From Cerioporus squamosus (taxonomy: Eukaryota > Basidiomycota > Agaricomycetes > Polyporales > Polyporaceae): DNA of 64,000 nt. Below, piece by piece: positions 46,103-58,200 of the stretch. The notes under the pieces are model-generated. The model worked only from the letters and a program-made list of their open reading frames with translations, ran no database searches and had not been told where the DNA came from. Made by a program: the position numbers and the translations under genes. Each line of letters starts with the position of its first letter. The stretch's first letter is position 1. The stretch covers positions 124,001-188,000 of the forward strand of contig JABYQS010000054.1 in the NCBI GenBank assembly GCA_022592435.1, in the 5' to 3' direction.

Positions 46103-46679
46103 ATGAAGTGCTTGTGGCGACCAGTACCGCGGTCATGGTCAATACATATATATAATTGCAAGTAAGTAGGGTGAGACGCTAGTTCGGCGCATGTGCGGTA
46201 CCCGCCACAAGTTATATACTATCGTACTCCTTTAATGTGTATACATCAAGAGCTCGAGGGAACCTGCGGATGCGAGTGTACAGCGGCGGGGTGCATAATC
46301 CTGCATCTCGCGAGCTTGACCTCGACAAATCGTTAGGCGTCGTTCCGGGCATTAGTCAAGTACTTCACTGTGCTGTCGATCGGGCCCGGCTCCTCGAGTA
46401 CTATTTCAAGAATCGAATGGAAGTTGACGCGATACTGTAACTTAGTACCCCGAGGCTCCATTGGCGGGAGGTGCATCGTGACAGTGCACACGACTTTCTC
46501 GATGCCCACTAGGATGACTTGCTGAAGATGTACTGCTTTCAGTTGAGTCACGCGAGATGGTTCGAATCAGCTTGCAGCATAGGCAAATGGTGTACTATAC
46601 TAAACAATATCGAGCTCGTCGAGACAGGGTCAACATGCATGTAGCAAACTTCAAAGACAGTGTTGGGGACAGCTCTCCT

Positions 46680-47235
46680 CTAGCCCCATAGATTCCAACA
46701 GCCTCCCGAGCCACCGCATTCATCAATCTCTTTTACCAGGACCTTGATTGCCGTCTTTATATCACTAGAGGGTCCGATATCCAGTTTGCCATGCCTGTGT
46801 CCACGTTTCCACCCGCCTTTGGCACTCGAATCTTTTTTCAACACTGTTGAACAAGATGATAGGTTCATGCATGCGAGACGACGTAGCGAGGCACTGTCTC
46901 ACCATAGGCTTGCAGTGACCAGCATTTCCCGCCGATCCTCTTGCCCAGCCGGTTGACAGGACCGTTGGGATTTTTGTCGACCCATTCAACCTTCCATTTG
47001 AGGTAGTGGCCGGGACCTATACCGTGAACGGCGTAGGGGTCATTATACTCAAGTTTACACAGGAGATAAGTATCATTAACGCACTCGGTTCAGCACAATG
47101 CTCGTTAGCGTAGGCTTCCACTTCCTTGAGAAAGTCGGAAGGCTCCGGGGGCTGGGGTTTGAAAAAAGAAACTATCTTGTGCATGTCTCCTCTGGCGGTG
47201 GTTGTGGGGCTCGAATACATAGAGACCCTCCTCAT
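46680..47235 (-). CDS. Candidate small gene of unknown function
   Basis: Three coding-like pieces lie in order on the minus strand. The first is MHKIVSFFKPQPPEPSDFLK with EVEAYANEHCAEP. The second is NDPYAVHGIGPGHYLKWKVE and WVDKNPNGPVNRLGKRIGGK with CWSLQAY, ending at a GTGAGA donor. The third is KAIKVLVKE-like sequence (IKTAIKVLVKEIDECGGSGG, then CWNLWG and stop). The junction between the first two is not a normal intron: the only gap with GT and AG is about 37 nt and does not keep the frame. The gene may be damaged or my model may be incomplete. No family recognised. Confidence 0.35.
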
Positions 47236-47885
47236 TTTATACCCTAGACATACACAATTAAAGATGCGGACTTAGCAAGGGCCACAGTATGCCTTATTGT
47301 GCGCGCACCTTGAGCATCATCGGGCCTTCGCGTGCGGCGTCGTCTGAATGCAATGCTGGCTTGACAGGATACAGTCTTCGTGTCCATGCGCTTTGTGCAA
47401 GCCCAAGTCAACCTGACTTGCGGCGGACTGGGCACGTGCAACGGTGGCAGACCTGTCAACGCTACATCATGAGCTCAGCAAAAGCAGTGACAACTGCGGA
47501 CATACCACAGTATCATTCGCTTTGTTTGCTGGGGCCTCGAGGGCGGACGGCCAAGTTCTGGGTGTGCAGCGTGCCCCCTCCAGTAGCGCCAAGCTCAACA
47601 CGCAGTTCCCCGGCGAACGTCAGTGACAGGAGAACAGCGTTGATGCATCGGCGCATGTTTTGGAGTGACCACTCAATGATGTAGATCCTTGGAACTCGGC
47701 ATGAGGAGCGAGATGAGAGTACTAGTCCAGAGCGGATCATCGTGGAGTTCAGTATAATCACGCCGAAGACACGGTGAATGTGATGGCGCCGAAATCGTTC
47801 CTGGACCGTTTCCTTTAGAAACCAAGGAAGAGAACACCATAGGGTAGTGCACGTACAAATGTCTGTGAGACTCACCGAACTCCGA

Positions 47886-48144
47886 GTCAGAGGAACCAAC
47901 ACTGCTTGCACCCGCCTTATTCGATCCGAATCCGGCCGAAGAACAACTCGAGCAGGCAAACAACGGCGCGCGCAGAACCACCGCCGAGCACCGACGCGCC
48001 ATCAAATGGCCCAGTCGTAAGTGTCCCGTCGCCGCGCATATACCTCGCTCGCTATGGCAGTGACGCCACAGCTAGGGCGATCTCCCCAAGCGTGGGGTTC
48101 AGCCACTTCATCCACCGACCACTGCTGAGAGACTGGGAAGGATG
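47886..48144 (+). pseudogene. Remnant paralog of the gene at 37.4-38.3 kb
   Basis: The plus frame reads NPAEEQLEQANNGARRTTAE and HRRAIKWP, and after a gap RIYLARYGSDATARA...SHFIHRPLL, then a stop. This follows EQKELEQARNGALKTIAEHR, RAIAWP, TYLARYGSDIRA and NQFIHRHYC of the minus-strand gene in the same order. The piece WPIGKWPVEKRVVYTRTRVY between them is missing or replaced, and no start codon or 3' exon is found. It is therefore a broken, inverted duplicate. Confidence 0.6.
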
Positions 48145-48391
48145 AGCGGCGGATAGAAGAAGATAAATGAGGAGAACGAAGTTGCGGAGGGTAAGATTGA
48201 AGAAACAGAACGAGACTCGCGGCACCGCGGCCGACCTACTAGGTGGCGGCGGATTCAGAGGGCATCCTTGCGCGAAGTGATTCATGGCATTCTGGGCGCG
48301 CGTGACGCTGGGCCACGTCTCTAGCTTTCTGTCGACCGCGGTGAGCACAAGTTCTAGTCCCAACACGCCACTGCTCATTGGGAAACCCTCT

Positions 48392-50732
48392 CTACTCTCG
48401 CGATCCATCTAGCTTCTCCTCTTCCCTCGTGCCATCGAGGCTGTCGGACCCGTCTTGAGGGCGTGCTATGCCAGTCCGTTCCGCCTCCTCGATCGTCACC
48501 TGTGGGCCATTGAACCAGCACGCGCCACCGTAGAGGGGGATATGGTAGTACACGAGGCACAGGATGATCCACCCGCCGATGACAACGACCATGTAGTTCA
48601 TGCCCTGCGCGTCGGGAGCTGGAGCCGTGGGGAACGCGAGGATGATCACGGAGAACGCCATCCACGCCACCGCGACGATGGCGACGGGCAACCCCTGGCA
48701 AGACCGAATGGTGAGTATAACTCCGCGTGTCTCAAGTATAGGCTTACGAAGCGACCGAGAGTGAACGGACCGGGCGTCCACTGCCTTCCTCAAGGAAGCG
48801 GCTCAGGATGGGGATCGTGTACGCAATGTACTGTCCAGCGATCGCAAGACTAAATATTGCAGAGTTCGCAGTCGGGCCAGCGAACGCAAGCAGCCCAAGC
48901 AAGAGCGCGATGAACGCGGCCGCCCAGACTGCGTTCACGGGGGTCGCCGTCCTCTTGTTTACGCGGTATATGAGCCCGGAGAAGGGCAGGCCTTTATCGC
49001 GGGCGAAGGCGAAGACTTGGCGAGAGGTTGCTGTGAGCTGTGTTAGAAGTTAGCATATCAGGACTTGTGGCATCAGGAAGTGGTTTCGGACTAACGATAC
49101 TGGAGCCCATGAGGTACCTGACAACGAGGTAAGTAGTGAGTAGGGTCCTGCATGGAATGATGGCGTATATACTCACTGCACGACGACGACGATTGACCAT
49201 ACGGCCAACGTTCCGTTGCGTCCCAAGCTGTTGAACAGGATCTGTCGGAGCGAAAATGAGACGCGTCACTGCGTATAGGACGGAGGACGGCACTCACCGT
49301 CGCCATAGGCTGTCCTATGGGGTTGGACATGATGCTCTCCATGTCCGTTCCCATGCAGAATGCGATGACAATATTGACGACTGCCAGTAAAGAAGTCAGA
49401 GATTCACGATGATCTGGGTATGAAGGTGCGGACGGACTCCAGCCTAGAAGGCCTGCGATGCCCACGGCGCTGACGAGCGCCCAAGGGACTGCAGTACGAG
49501 CGTTGGACGCCTCCTCGCTGATGTGCACCGAGGCGTCGAAGCCGCCTGTCGGGAGCACGTCAGTGTCGTCCACCCCGGGAGATGAAGAGCGCAGACATGC
49601 CGATTGTCCACAGAGGAGCGAGGAAGCTGAGCACGAACGCGAACCCGTTCGGCCATCCGTAGACTGGCAACAATTGTAGGATCAGCTCTACAGTGAACAT
49701 CAGATCGAGCACTGGAGCGCATACAGTTCGCAAATCCTCCGAAGGCGAACGATGGAGTGTTCTTGAACTCGCTGGGAGTTGCGACCGGCAATGCTATGAT
49801 GATGGCGAGGCAAAGACTGTGCCAAGCAGGAGTAAGTTGAAGAACAGCAAGGCCGGTGTGTACAGAAAAGGACGCACAGAACATTCAAAGCAATATACAC
49901 GCCCTGCAAGCGGGCGATGACGGATGTCGCAAGCGAAGCTACGATTCCATGACTGATCAAGAGAGCCACGAATACGGCGCTGCGGGAAACTCGACGTAAG
50001 CTACTGCAACAAACACTGAATGGGTTACCGGGACCCACTACGTCTGCCCGGTGGTAGGCACAAAGGCCTGGTCGGTACCTATAGATACGGCGGCCATGAG
50101 TTGGACTGCGCAGCCCCAGTCGATCGAGGCGAGTCCGCCGATGAGGCCTATCGAGTTTGAGTCTGTGGGGCGGTGTCAGCCCCAGGAGGTGAAGGTCCGG
50201 TCGACTTCCTGTCCGATACCCACATCCAACGACCCATGAGAGGACCTTACGCCAACGCGGAGTTGCGTACATCCATGTCCAGTAGTACAGGCCCCCGGAC
50301 GTCGGTGCAGCTGAACCGAGCTCTGCCAGTGCAAGCGCAACGAACATGAGGAAGACCGAGCAGACGGCCCACTACATCCTGTATGAGTTCGGCTCGCGGC
50401 TGGTGATAGACGTGTCCACTCACTCCCCAGACGATTGCGACGGGCCCTCCGTAAGGAATCGCGAACACCAGCACGGAGCTGGGCGGTCCGTCAGCGTCCG
50501 TACTGTCTACAAACTCGGCGTGCAGAACGGCAACTCACGCAATCGAAGGAAACAGGCCTATAATGCTGAAACCGAGGCCGAAGACCTCGATGGGGTGGAA
50601 AGCTCTCTTGAACTCCTGCTTGTAGCCCAGCGTCGCAAGAGCGGCTTCGTCGCTCGCCAGACTTCCGGCCTCTCGAGTACTCCCTGGCGTCTTGGACACG
50701 CACATCGATTGCGGCGGCGCGTCAGGCTTCAT
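48392..50732 (-). pseudogene. APC amino acid / GABA-type permease, copy 2, with apparent 1-nt frameshift
   Basis: Same exon order and motifs as copy 1: LGYKQEFKRAFHPIEVFGLG, SVLVFAIPYGGPVAIVWG, AELGSAAPTSGGLYYWTW, SIDWGCAVQLMAAVS, HGIVASLATSVIARLQG, HISEEASNARTAVPWAL, MESIMSNPIGQPMAT, TSRQVFAFARDKGLPFSG and SLAIAGQYIAYTIPILSRF. The ATG before KPDAPPQSMCVSKTPG is preferred; the frame is also open upstream to 50894. Near 48785-48795 the frame breaks after LSRFLE: one base is missing relative to copy 1, so the expected QWTPGPFTLGRF lies in the next frame. Beyond that intron the rest (GLPVAIVAVAWMAFSVIILA) is again in the expected order. Either the protein is truncated before its last helices or the base is an assembly error. 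Confidence 0.75.
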
Positions 50733-53557
50733 GTTTTCGAGTGTCGAAGGAGTGAGCGACAGAGAAGGCCGTGGCTGGCAGGCGTCGAAGCCTTCCTTAT
50801 CACTATCGCGGCGGAGGCTCCTCCGCCATGGCCCAGTGACGATGCTCTCCCACGTCGAAGCTAGTGCGGCTTTGAGGGAAGTACCACGTAACATAGCTGT
50901 CAGCTGCGCGGAATCTGTGAGCCCAGATCAGAAGCCAGAACGTCTATCTGGGTAGCCTGGATAGATTCGGAAGTCAGAAGAAGACCGCATATAGCGAGCG
51001 AACTCCTGTAAGTACGAGAGTCGGACTACTTACGAACCGGTGCCACGTGCAGTCGCGTGCACAGTCGGTGCTGAACGATTGCGTACCATCGCTGCATGCA
51101 GTGATGTATGACCCTCGCACTTTGTCAAGCACTTCCCGGGTGGCGGGTTAGAAGACGAGAGACGGGAAGATTGAGGAGGTACGGTTCTGACGTCGAGTTC
51201 GAGCTCGGCGCCTCAACGGATACTGGGCGCTCGGGCGCTTCCTGCGCTCAACTTCGCACCGTGAACTAAAGGATGTCGACCGCGAGTTCAACAGGGTTGT
51301 TGAAATCAGTAGAACATACCGTATGCGTCGGACATCAAGACACCTGACCCCACACTGGACATAGATCTTCGCTTATGCGGAGCCTGAGGTGAGCCAGCCT
51401 CGGCACGGAGAACCTCATCTCCCTCTTCTCTACCTCCAACGTAGGGACATCGGGGATGACGCCACCCGTACACAGCTCGCGGGGTACATAGCGCCCGGTT
51501 CAATACCAGAAGACCGTTGTGTCGTTTATCAGAACAAGCGTAGATCGCTCACCCCAGAGCAGCGCTCGCCTTACAGGTTCACGCGCTGGTGGTCGATCCA
51601 CGGGCGACTTGAGGAGCCTGGTACCCAAAGACAGAAACCGTACCGAGTTGCCGACAATTCTCCATGCTTCGCCGCCGCGCATAGAGTCCCTGGAAGGAGC
51701 GCGAATGAACGAGCGTATCGTCGCAACATCGCCAAGCGTAGAGTGTCGCGCAGGAGGGCAAGGCGCAGTAGCGGGGAGAATGAGGCTTGGTCCTGGAGGC
51801 CGGGGTGCTGGGCAGCCGCTGAGGAAGTCGCGGGACTAGAACCTGGCGGGGTTAACAAGCGGAGGTTGGAGCGCCAGCATAAGCTCCAGCACCGTGCACG
51901 CCCGCGGAATGTCTAGGTTCGCTCCTTGCACGTTCGCCAACGACGAAGAATACACTGCGTCCGATGAACGTGCTAGGAACTTCTCCTCGTGCGTGCCCAG
52001 TGAAGCCGGTAGGCGATGCCGGTGTCACCCAAAGCCTGCGGTGGTGGTCGTGCATGACGTGAAGGCCGCGCGCACGAGCGGACGCACTCTGCGATGGCAT
52101 GGGAAGACTGGGTCGTTGGGCCGCTCTGGTCCAATGGCTGTTCAAGTATAGGTCAAAGTGAGAGAACGTTAACCGCATCGGACGGACGGACGGACCTTGG
52201 TCGATGGCACCATGGCGCAAGTCTCCTGCGCCATCAGTGGTGGGAGATGTAGCGGGCCAAGGGGCGAGAGCAGACACTGGATGTCCGAGGAATGGACGAG
52301 AGACAAATATATGTGGTATTATGGACAACACACAATAGTGAGACGCGGTGGCGCAATTGGGTGCGCGCCGAAGACGCCATACCTGAATCAAGACAACCGG
52401 GGACCATCGCAGCGGAAATAAAAGCTGCAAGGTCGGCAGAAGGCACCCCAGGAGGCACGACGCACCGTGTCCGACCGTCCCGAGATGCTTCGCGCGACGC
52501 GATGGCAGCAGATGGAACCGGAGCGTGGACGATGTTTCGGGAAGGGCGTGCAGTCACGCACGATCGTTCTCGGTGCCATGCGTCCAACGTGTGCGCACCG
52601 AATTGGCCAGGAGAATGTGGGGGCAGTGGGAGGAAGCTTCACGTGTCAGACGGATGTGCGTCCGAAGGCGGTTTGGAGGGTCATGAGAAGGGAAGCAGGG
52701 ATGATGGACGGGGGGCCAAGGGGGCGGAGAAAGGTTAAAGTGTGAGCTTAAGGGTGCGAGGGTGGGCGGAGGCACGTCCCATGACGCAGGCACAACGCAA
52801 TCGAGCGCAAGAGCCGGGACGCGGCACGAGCGAGGTAGGCGAGGGTACTAGTACTTGCCACATCGGCTGGGAGGCGACTCGACTCACCACATTCTCCCTG
52901 CCCACACGCTGCCCGCTGGCCACCCACCCGCAGGGAGGCCGCCCGACGACTCGCCCAAGCTGCTGACGATCTTGAGACGAATGGATAGCAAAGACCAGGT
53001 AGGTCCGCCTGTGAGGAGACCGTCGTGGACAGGCGCGCTAGGCGCCAAGCTGGGACGGATACTAAGCCCGGGCGACGAGCACGGCGACGAGAAGAAGTAC
53101 AAGACGCTGGAGGACGACGTGAGCGTCGCGTCGCTGCGGAAGGGGTTTGGAAGCGTGGTGGTGGTCGGAAGGAAGGAAGGTGAGTAGCCTCGTTTCTGCT
53201 GTGGGGAGGGCGAGATAAGGAGATAAGCCCGCTGGTCCTGCTGTGGCCGGTGCCGGTGTGTGCAAAGCCAATCTCGGTTATCTCGACCTCTGCTTATCTC
53301 GTACATTGCGCTGGTGGCAGCTGTGGGCCTGGCAGCCTGAGCCACTGCCAGGGCAGGGCAGGACGGGCAGACGGTCGCCGACTTCGCTGCCGGGGCGGAC
53401 GTTCTCAGGTTGTATGCAGCCATGCCTATCAGGGACACCTCCCTCGGCCTCTCTGCGCCACTAGCCTCACCCCGCGTCAATTTATTTTGTCGCGCTCCGT
53501 CCTCTTTCTCCCTCCTCCCCTCCCGCTTCTCACCTTCCAACTCACCACCATCTCCCC
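50733..53557. other. Intergenic, 2.8 kb, no firm gene
   Basis: Contains the upstream region of permease copy 2 and of the Par32-like gene. A plus-strand piece at 52981-53187 (MDSKDQVGPPVRRPSWTGAL, KYKTLEDDVSVASLRKGFGS, ending at a GTGAGT donor) looks coding and may be a first exon of a small gene, but I could not link it to anything. Confidence 0.4.
50796..50801 (-). promoter_or_regulatory. GATA-type site upstream of permease copy 2
   Basis: GATAAG on the minus strand, 64 bp before the preferred start codon. Copy 1 has the same word 51 bp before its start. Confidence 0.35.
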
Positions 53558-54629
53558 ATGGCAGACTCCGACACATCCTCTACCGACCGCCGCTCCGTCT
53601 CTCGCGGCCGCGAGGCCTTCGTACGTGTCCCCGCGCGACTCGTGTGCCCCCCGCTGACGTCCAGCTCCCAGTCCTCCGGTCGCGGCGGCATAGGCAACAT
53701 CCGCAGACCATCCATCGATACCGCAAGCCCCTCGCGCCCTGCTGCAGAACCGCTCTCGCCTGTACGCGGACGTGAGGCGACAGTCGACCCCGAGCGGGTG
53801 AGTAGCCCTCCGTCCGAGTCATCCTGGGTCCTCTGACGTCGTCCCAGGCCAGGACCACCGGCCGCGGTGGGATGGGCAACATCCGCTCTGGATCCCAGGC
53901 GCGTTCGGCTGCCATCATCCCCGAGAACCATCCACAGACCGCCTCCCTTGTGTCCGACCATGCAGCAAGCATCGCAGAGTACGAGCGGAGCGTAGTTCAG
54001 CAGAGCGAGCAGAACGCCCGCGCGGTACGTCTGTCCGCCCTTGCCGCACTGCACACTCCCTCATCTCCCCCATACAGCGCTCCTCGGGCAGAGGGGGACT
54101 CGGGAACATCCAATCGAACTCCAAGTCTCGCTCCCGCTCTCGTGCCCCAGCCATCCATTCCACTGGTCGTGGCGGAGCGGGTAATCTCCACGGTGGTAAC
54201 ACCGATGCCGACATACTCGCCCAGCTCGAAGAGGAGGACCGACTTCGCTACCTGCGCGATGAAGGAGTGTACGTATATGCATCCTACCTCCTCTCTCTCG
54301 CGTCTCACATTGTGCACAGTCACTCCACCGGTCGGGGTGGACGCGCGAATATGACGGCTATGCACAGTCCCCCGCCGGAGCCATCCTCTCCCCATCATCA
54401 CGAGTACGAAGCGACCGGCCGCGGAGGCGTAGGCAACATAGTGCGCTCCCGGTCGGGTTCACGAGAGCCTCGCAGCAGGAGTCAGTCCCGTGGACCGAAC
54501 AGCCGTGGAAGCAGCCTCGCCCGGATGCTCAACAAGGTCGGCATCCACGGCAGGGAGGACGGCGAAGGATCCCCTGTCATGAGCGCGGTCACCGAGGATG
54601 GCGAGCCGTCCTCGCATACGCACGAATGA
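53558..54629 (+). CDS. Par32/Amu1-like protein (DUF3602), regulator of ammonium transporters
   Basis: Several short exons starting MADSDTSSTDRRSVSRGREA. The family mark, repeated G-R-G-G-x-G-N, occurs six times: SSGRGGIGNIRR, TTGRGGMGNIRS, SSGRGGLGNIQS, STGRGGAGNLHG, STGRGGRANMTA and ATGRGGVGNIVR. Two also contain Arg/Ser stretches after them, and the protein is otherwise disordered and phosphorylatable. In yeast Par32/Amu1 is controlled by TORC1 and Npr1 and blocks Mep1/Mep3 at the plasma membrane. An analogous role in this fungus is inference, made more attractive by the ammonium transporter in the same window. The frame ends GEPSSHTHE with TGA, and the same frame stays open for 190 more codons. 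At the fifth repeat one Gly is replaced (RANM). Confidence 0.8.
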
Positions 54630-55205
54630 CTCGGTGCGAGGCGTGCTGGTGCGGTGGCGCAGCGCAGACGCATCTTCCTCTCCTCCAAGAAGTCGAAGAA
54701 CCACAAGCGTCAACGCTCTCTGCTCAACGCGTACACCGACCTGCAGGCCTCCTCGTCCCACAGCGTCGTCTCCCACAATTCCTCTCTGCGTGATCCCTTT
54801 GATTCTCCTGCCTCTGCGCTCCGTTTTGCCTCTGTTCCTCCCTCGCCTACCCATTCCACTCATTCGTCGATCTCCTCCATCTCGCTCCTCCCTCCTTCTG
54901 CGGCCTCTGCCTCCACGATGATCAGCATCACCGCGCCCACTGGCGGATGTGGCTGTTACGAGTGCGAACTCGCATCGCGGTCCACGTCTTCTGTCACGTC
55001 GACGTCGTCGGGCTCGGGCTCTCCACAATCATCGCCCCGCCGCTCCCCGCACCGCAACTCCGCATTCCTGCTCCTCCCCTCGAACGACCCGTGGTCATTC
55101 AAGTCCGCCAAGGCCCGCGCAGTACAACGCAACGCGACACGTTCCGCTCAGACGCTTCCAACCGTGGACGAAGACTCCGAGTATGTATCATTCCTTGATT
55201 TTTAA
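54630..55205 (+). CDS. Same-frame continuation downstream of the Par32-like stop
   Basis: Directly after the TGA, with no ATG at its start, the frame runs 191 codons. It begins LGARRAGAVAQRRRIFLSSK, continues KSKNHKRQRSLLNAYTDLQA and has long Ser-rich parts, GGCGCYECELASRSTSSVTS and SAFLLLPSNDPWSFKSAKAR, then ends DSEYVSFLDF. Composition (basic, Ser/Pro-rich, a small Cys cluster) looks protein-like rather than random. Three readings are possible: stop-codon readthrough (TGA followed by CTC), a separate gene whose first exon I missed, or an alternative exon. A GTATGT near its end (55182) may be a donor to further exons. Confidence 0.4.
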   Translation, partial: LGARRAGAVAQRRRIFLSSKKSKNHKRQRSLLNAYTDLQASSSHSVVSHNSSLRDPFDSPASALRFASVPPSPTHSTHSSISSISLLPPSAASASTMISITAPTGGCGCYECELASRSTSSVTSTSSGSGSPQSSPRRSPHRNSAFLLLPSNDPWSFKSAKARAVQRNATRSAQTLPTVDEDSEYVSFLDF

Positions 55206-58200
55206 CACTTTTCTCTCTCTGTCTCTTTCTTGGGCTCCGCTGGTTTTTTGCATCTGCGTTTTTTCTCGATCTTTATTGCTCTCGTGCTTCATCTCTATTC
55301 TCTCCCTTACATGCCGATCTCTCCAACTACTTGCGCTGCTGAATATGGTCCTCCAAACCCGCTGTTGTATTTGATTTTCGGCTGCATGCTGCCTCTTTCC
55401 GACCTCCCCACGTCTATCACATCTCTCATCATCCTCCCCCTCCCCCACGTCCCGTTCCGGTTCCCGCGCCCACGTCCACTCGCTCCCCTCCCATCGCCCA
55501 TGCATCTTCACCTGATTGAGCGGCCCCGCTCCCTCGGTATCAGCCGTCATTCACACCGTCCGTCCAAGATCCGCTCGTTCTCCCATCATGTACACCTGTC
55601 TTTCCCTCGCATTCTCCCTGTCCTACGATGCCAGTGCCGCGCAGCATGGATCGACGTCGAGCTCGCACACCGCACACCTACCCACCTTATCGGTCGAGAG
55701 CCGTTCCGCCGCTTCGCGGATCCGCGCCCCAGCGTTCGCCGATCGCCCGGAGGAGCTCATAGTGCCTCTTCGGCTTCGTGACGTCGGCGTCAGGTGATCG
55801 GAGTGCGGACGATGGGCATCCATCCATCCCCCTTTGGACTTCTACGACACATTAGATTACGATACGACGTACGACACGACCGCATCCGGACACACACCCC
55901 TTCTTTTGCGACGTTCCTTTTGGTTCCTGGGTTCCCCTTTCCCCGCACATCGGACGTTTCCCATCCGCAACTTACGCTACTGTACACCGCACTGTAGACC
56001 ACACATCCACTCGCACTGCCCCTGGCGAGTTCTTTTTTGCTGCTTCTCACCGGCGACAGACGTCTCGACGCGCCTCGGCGTGATGGACTCCTGCGTCCAA
56101 CTGGCATCTGGCAACTGCACAACTGGCGACGGGGAAGCGGGGACGGTGACGGTGACGGCACTTCCAAGGCTGCACTGCCGTTACGTCGTCGCGCTCCCAT
56201 CCAGGGTCCAGGAATCCCGCATACCGGTGCCCGGTGCACCCCATGGCCATCCTGCCTGCCCACCAGCCTGAGTGCGGCTTCTCGCGTTATCGAGTCGCCC
56301 GTGTGGCCAGGAGCCTTCTTTGGACCCCCCCTTGTCGCCCCTCCGTCCCTCGTGCCAGTGCCCTTCCCAGACTAGGACTGCACCCGCCAGACTCGACGTG
56401 GAGCGAGGGACGTTGGTGACGAGCCGGCCAGGACGTCGATTACGTCGGATGCGCGGGGGATGTAGCGGGCGAGCGTATGGGCACGGTGCCTCCGGGTCCT
56501 CGGAGAGGAGGAGATTGGGAACCAGGCCAGCCGGTCGTGGTTCCCAAACGCCTTCTCTCAGGACCGATCTGTCCGTCTGTCCGTTTCTCCGTCTGTCTGT
56601 CTGTTTCTCTTCTGCTTCTCGTGCTTGTTTGGCCCGTGTCTGTCACTTTTCCACTTTATCAGCCCCCGTCATTCATCCGTGTATGCAGTGTGCTGATGCC
56701 CCGTCGTTCCTTTCTTTGCAGGTGCAGACGCAAGTTGCGCTCGAGACGGCCCCTGCTCTTGGTCTTCCACTGGAGGGCGCGACAAGCTCCGACTCGCCGA
56801 CTTGCACGGAAGACGGGGCTCGCGGGAGGAGCTGGTGCGCCTCTGCAGGCGTTCTTCGGCGTGCAGTTGGGTCACCAGTTCCCCTGCAGCGCCGGTGCGT
56901 TGCGCGTCTCACGTCAAGCCCCGGTGCTCGTTCGAGGCACGGGGTACTAGGCTCCTGTCGCGTCACCCCGTGTCTCCGCGTTGTCGACGCACGCGCGACC
57001 TCCTGAGTTGCCTTTCGAGTGGCGAGACGGAAGGTTACGCGTGGACGACAGCGGCGATGACGGTGACGTGCGTGCGCGTCTGCTGGTGGGGGAGTAGAGG
57101 GGACCTCATCCGGAAGCCTCAATGAAAGGGAGAAGCAGCGACAACAACGACGAATGACGAGGAGAACAACGAAACGAAATCCTCATAACGAACGAAGACT
57201 CTCCACTCACCTATAAGCCTTGAAGGAACGACCGGAACTCTTTTCCTTGCTTGCTTGTGCTGTATCGATATACCTGTACCTTACCTTACCTACTTACCTT
57301 TTGTCTAGCCTGCGCAGAGGCTGGGATCCGCTAACAAGAATAACAACACGACGCTGGGGGACGGGGATCGCCCGCCCTCCCCTTTTTACTCTCACGTCGC
57401 TGCGTGATATATGTGTGGCTGCTATCTTCGTGCCCCGTGGGCTTGCAGTAAGTACTTATCGCAGGCCTCTGGGAGCCTCTCAGTTTAGTCGCTTTAGTGC
57501 GCACGGGCATCGAAGTCAATTTCGGGTCCATGTGCACGGACTGCGAGTTCCGAAAGCGAGGGTGCCGTGAATCAGTCAGTCTGGCACTAGCGTCCGGTGT
57601 ACTGGTACATGAAAGTAAATATGATGTGGCCCCAGGCCAACCACAGGCTGCGATAAGCCAGCGGCTCGCAGTAACCTCTGTGTTCGTGCTTCTGGAATTT
57701 GAGCCACTCAATCAGAGTCGCTTCTGGGCTGGTGCTTCTAGGTCCTGTGCCGTTGCGGGGAACGAGCTGGAACGGGGAGACCGGGATGAAGGGAGCAATC
57801 CAATCGCGTTGACGGGTTGCCGGCGATGTTCAGTGGTGCCAATCTCGTGCCCCCTGCAGCCTCCTCGATACAGCTGGTCGCATACGTAGTCCCCTCCGAG
57901 AAAATGTACTCACGTCGGTTGTAGCGACAAATCGTTTTTTTTCAGGCTCCCCATTGAGTCTCGATGACCCACGTATATCGGCAGCGTTTGTTGACTCCGA
58001 ACGCTTGATTTCGGGATGTTCCGGCGTGATCGCCTTCAGACCCGCTTTGGCGGCAAGATCAAGAAAAAAACGTAAAGGGGCCTATCGTTCCTGAGAAGAG
58101 CTGTATTAGCACCGGCTTCGAGGGGGTTTATATTATTTCGCCTGTCGCGCATCGTTTTCTGAGATATGAGAGAGTCGACTGTCAGACTCGTGATATTGTC

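Noticed and set aside
46557..46570. GGTTCGAATC resembling a tRNA T loop
   Set aside because: No A-box or acceptor stem pairing around it.
52884..53576. 230-codon minus-strand frame
   Set aside because: Antisense of a coding-like plus-strand piece and of the Par32-like promoter; Ser/Pro-rich with no motif.
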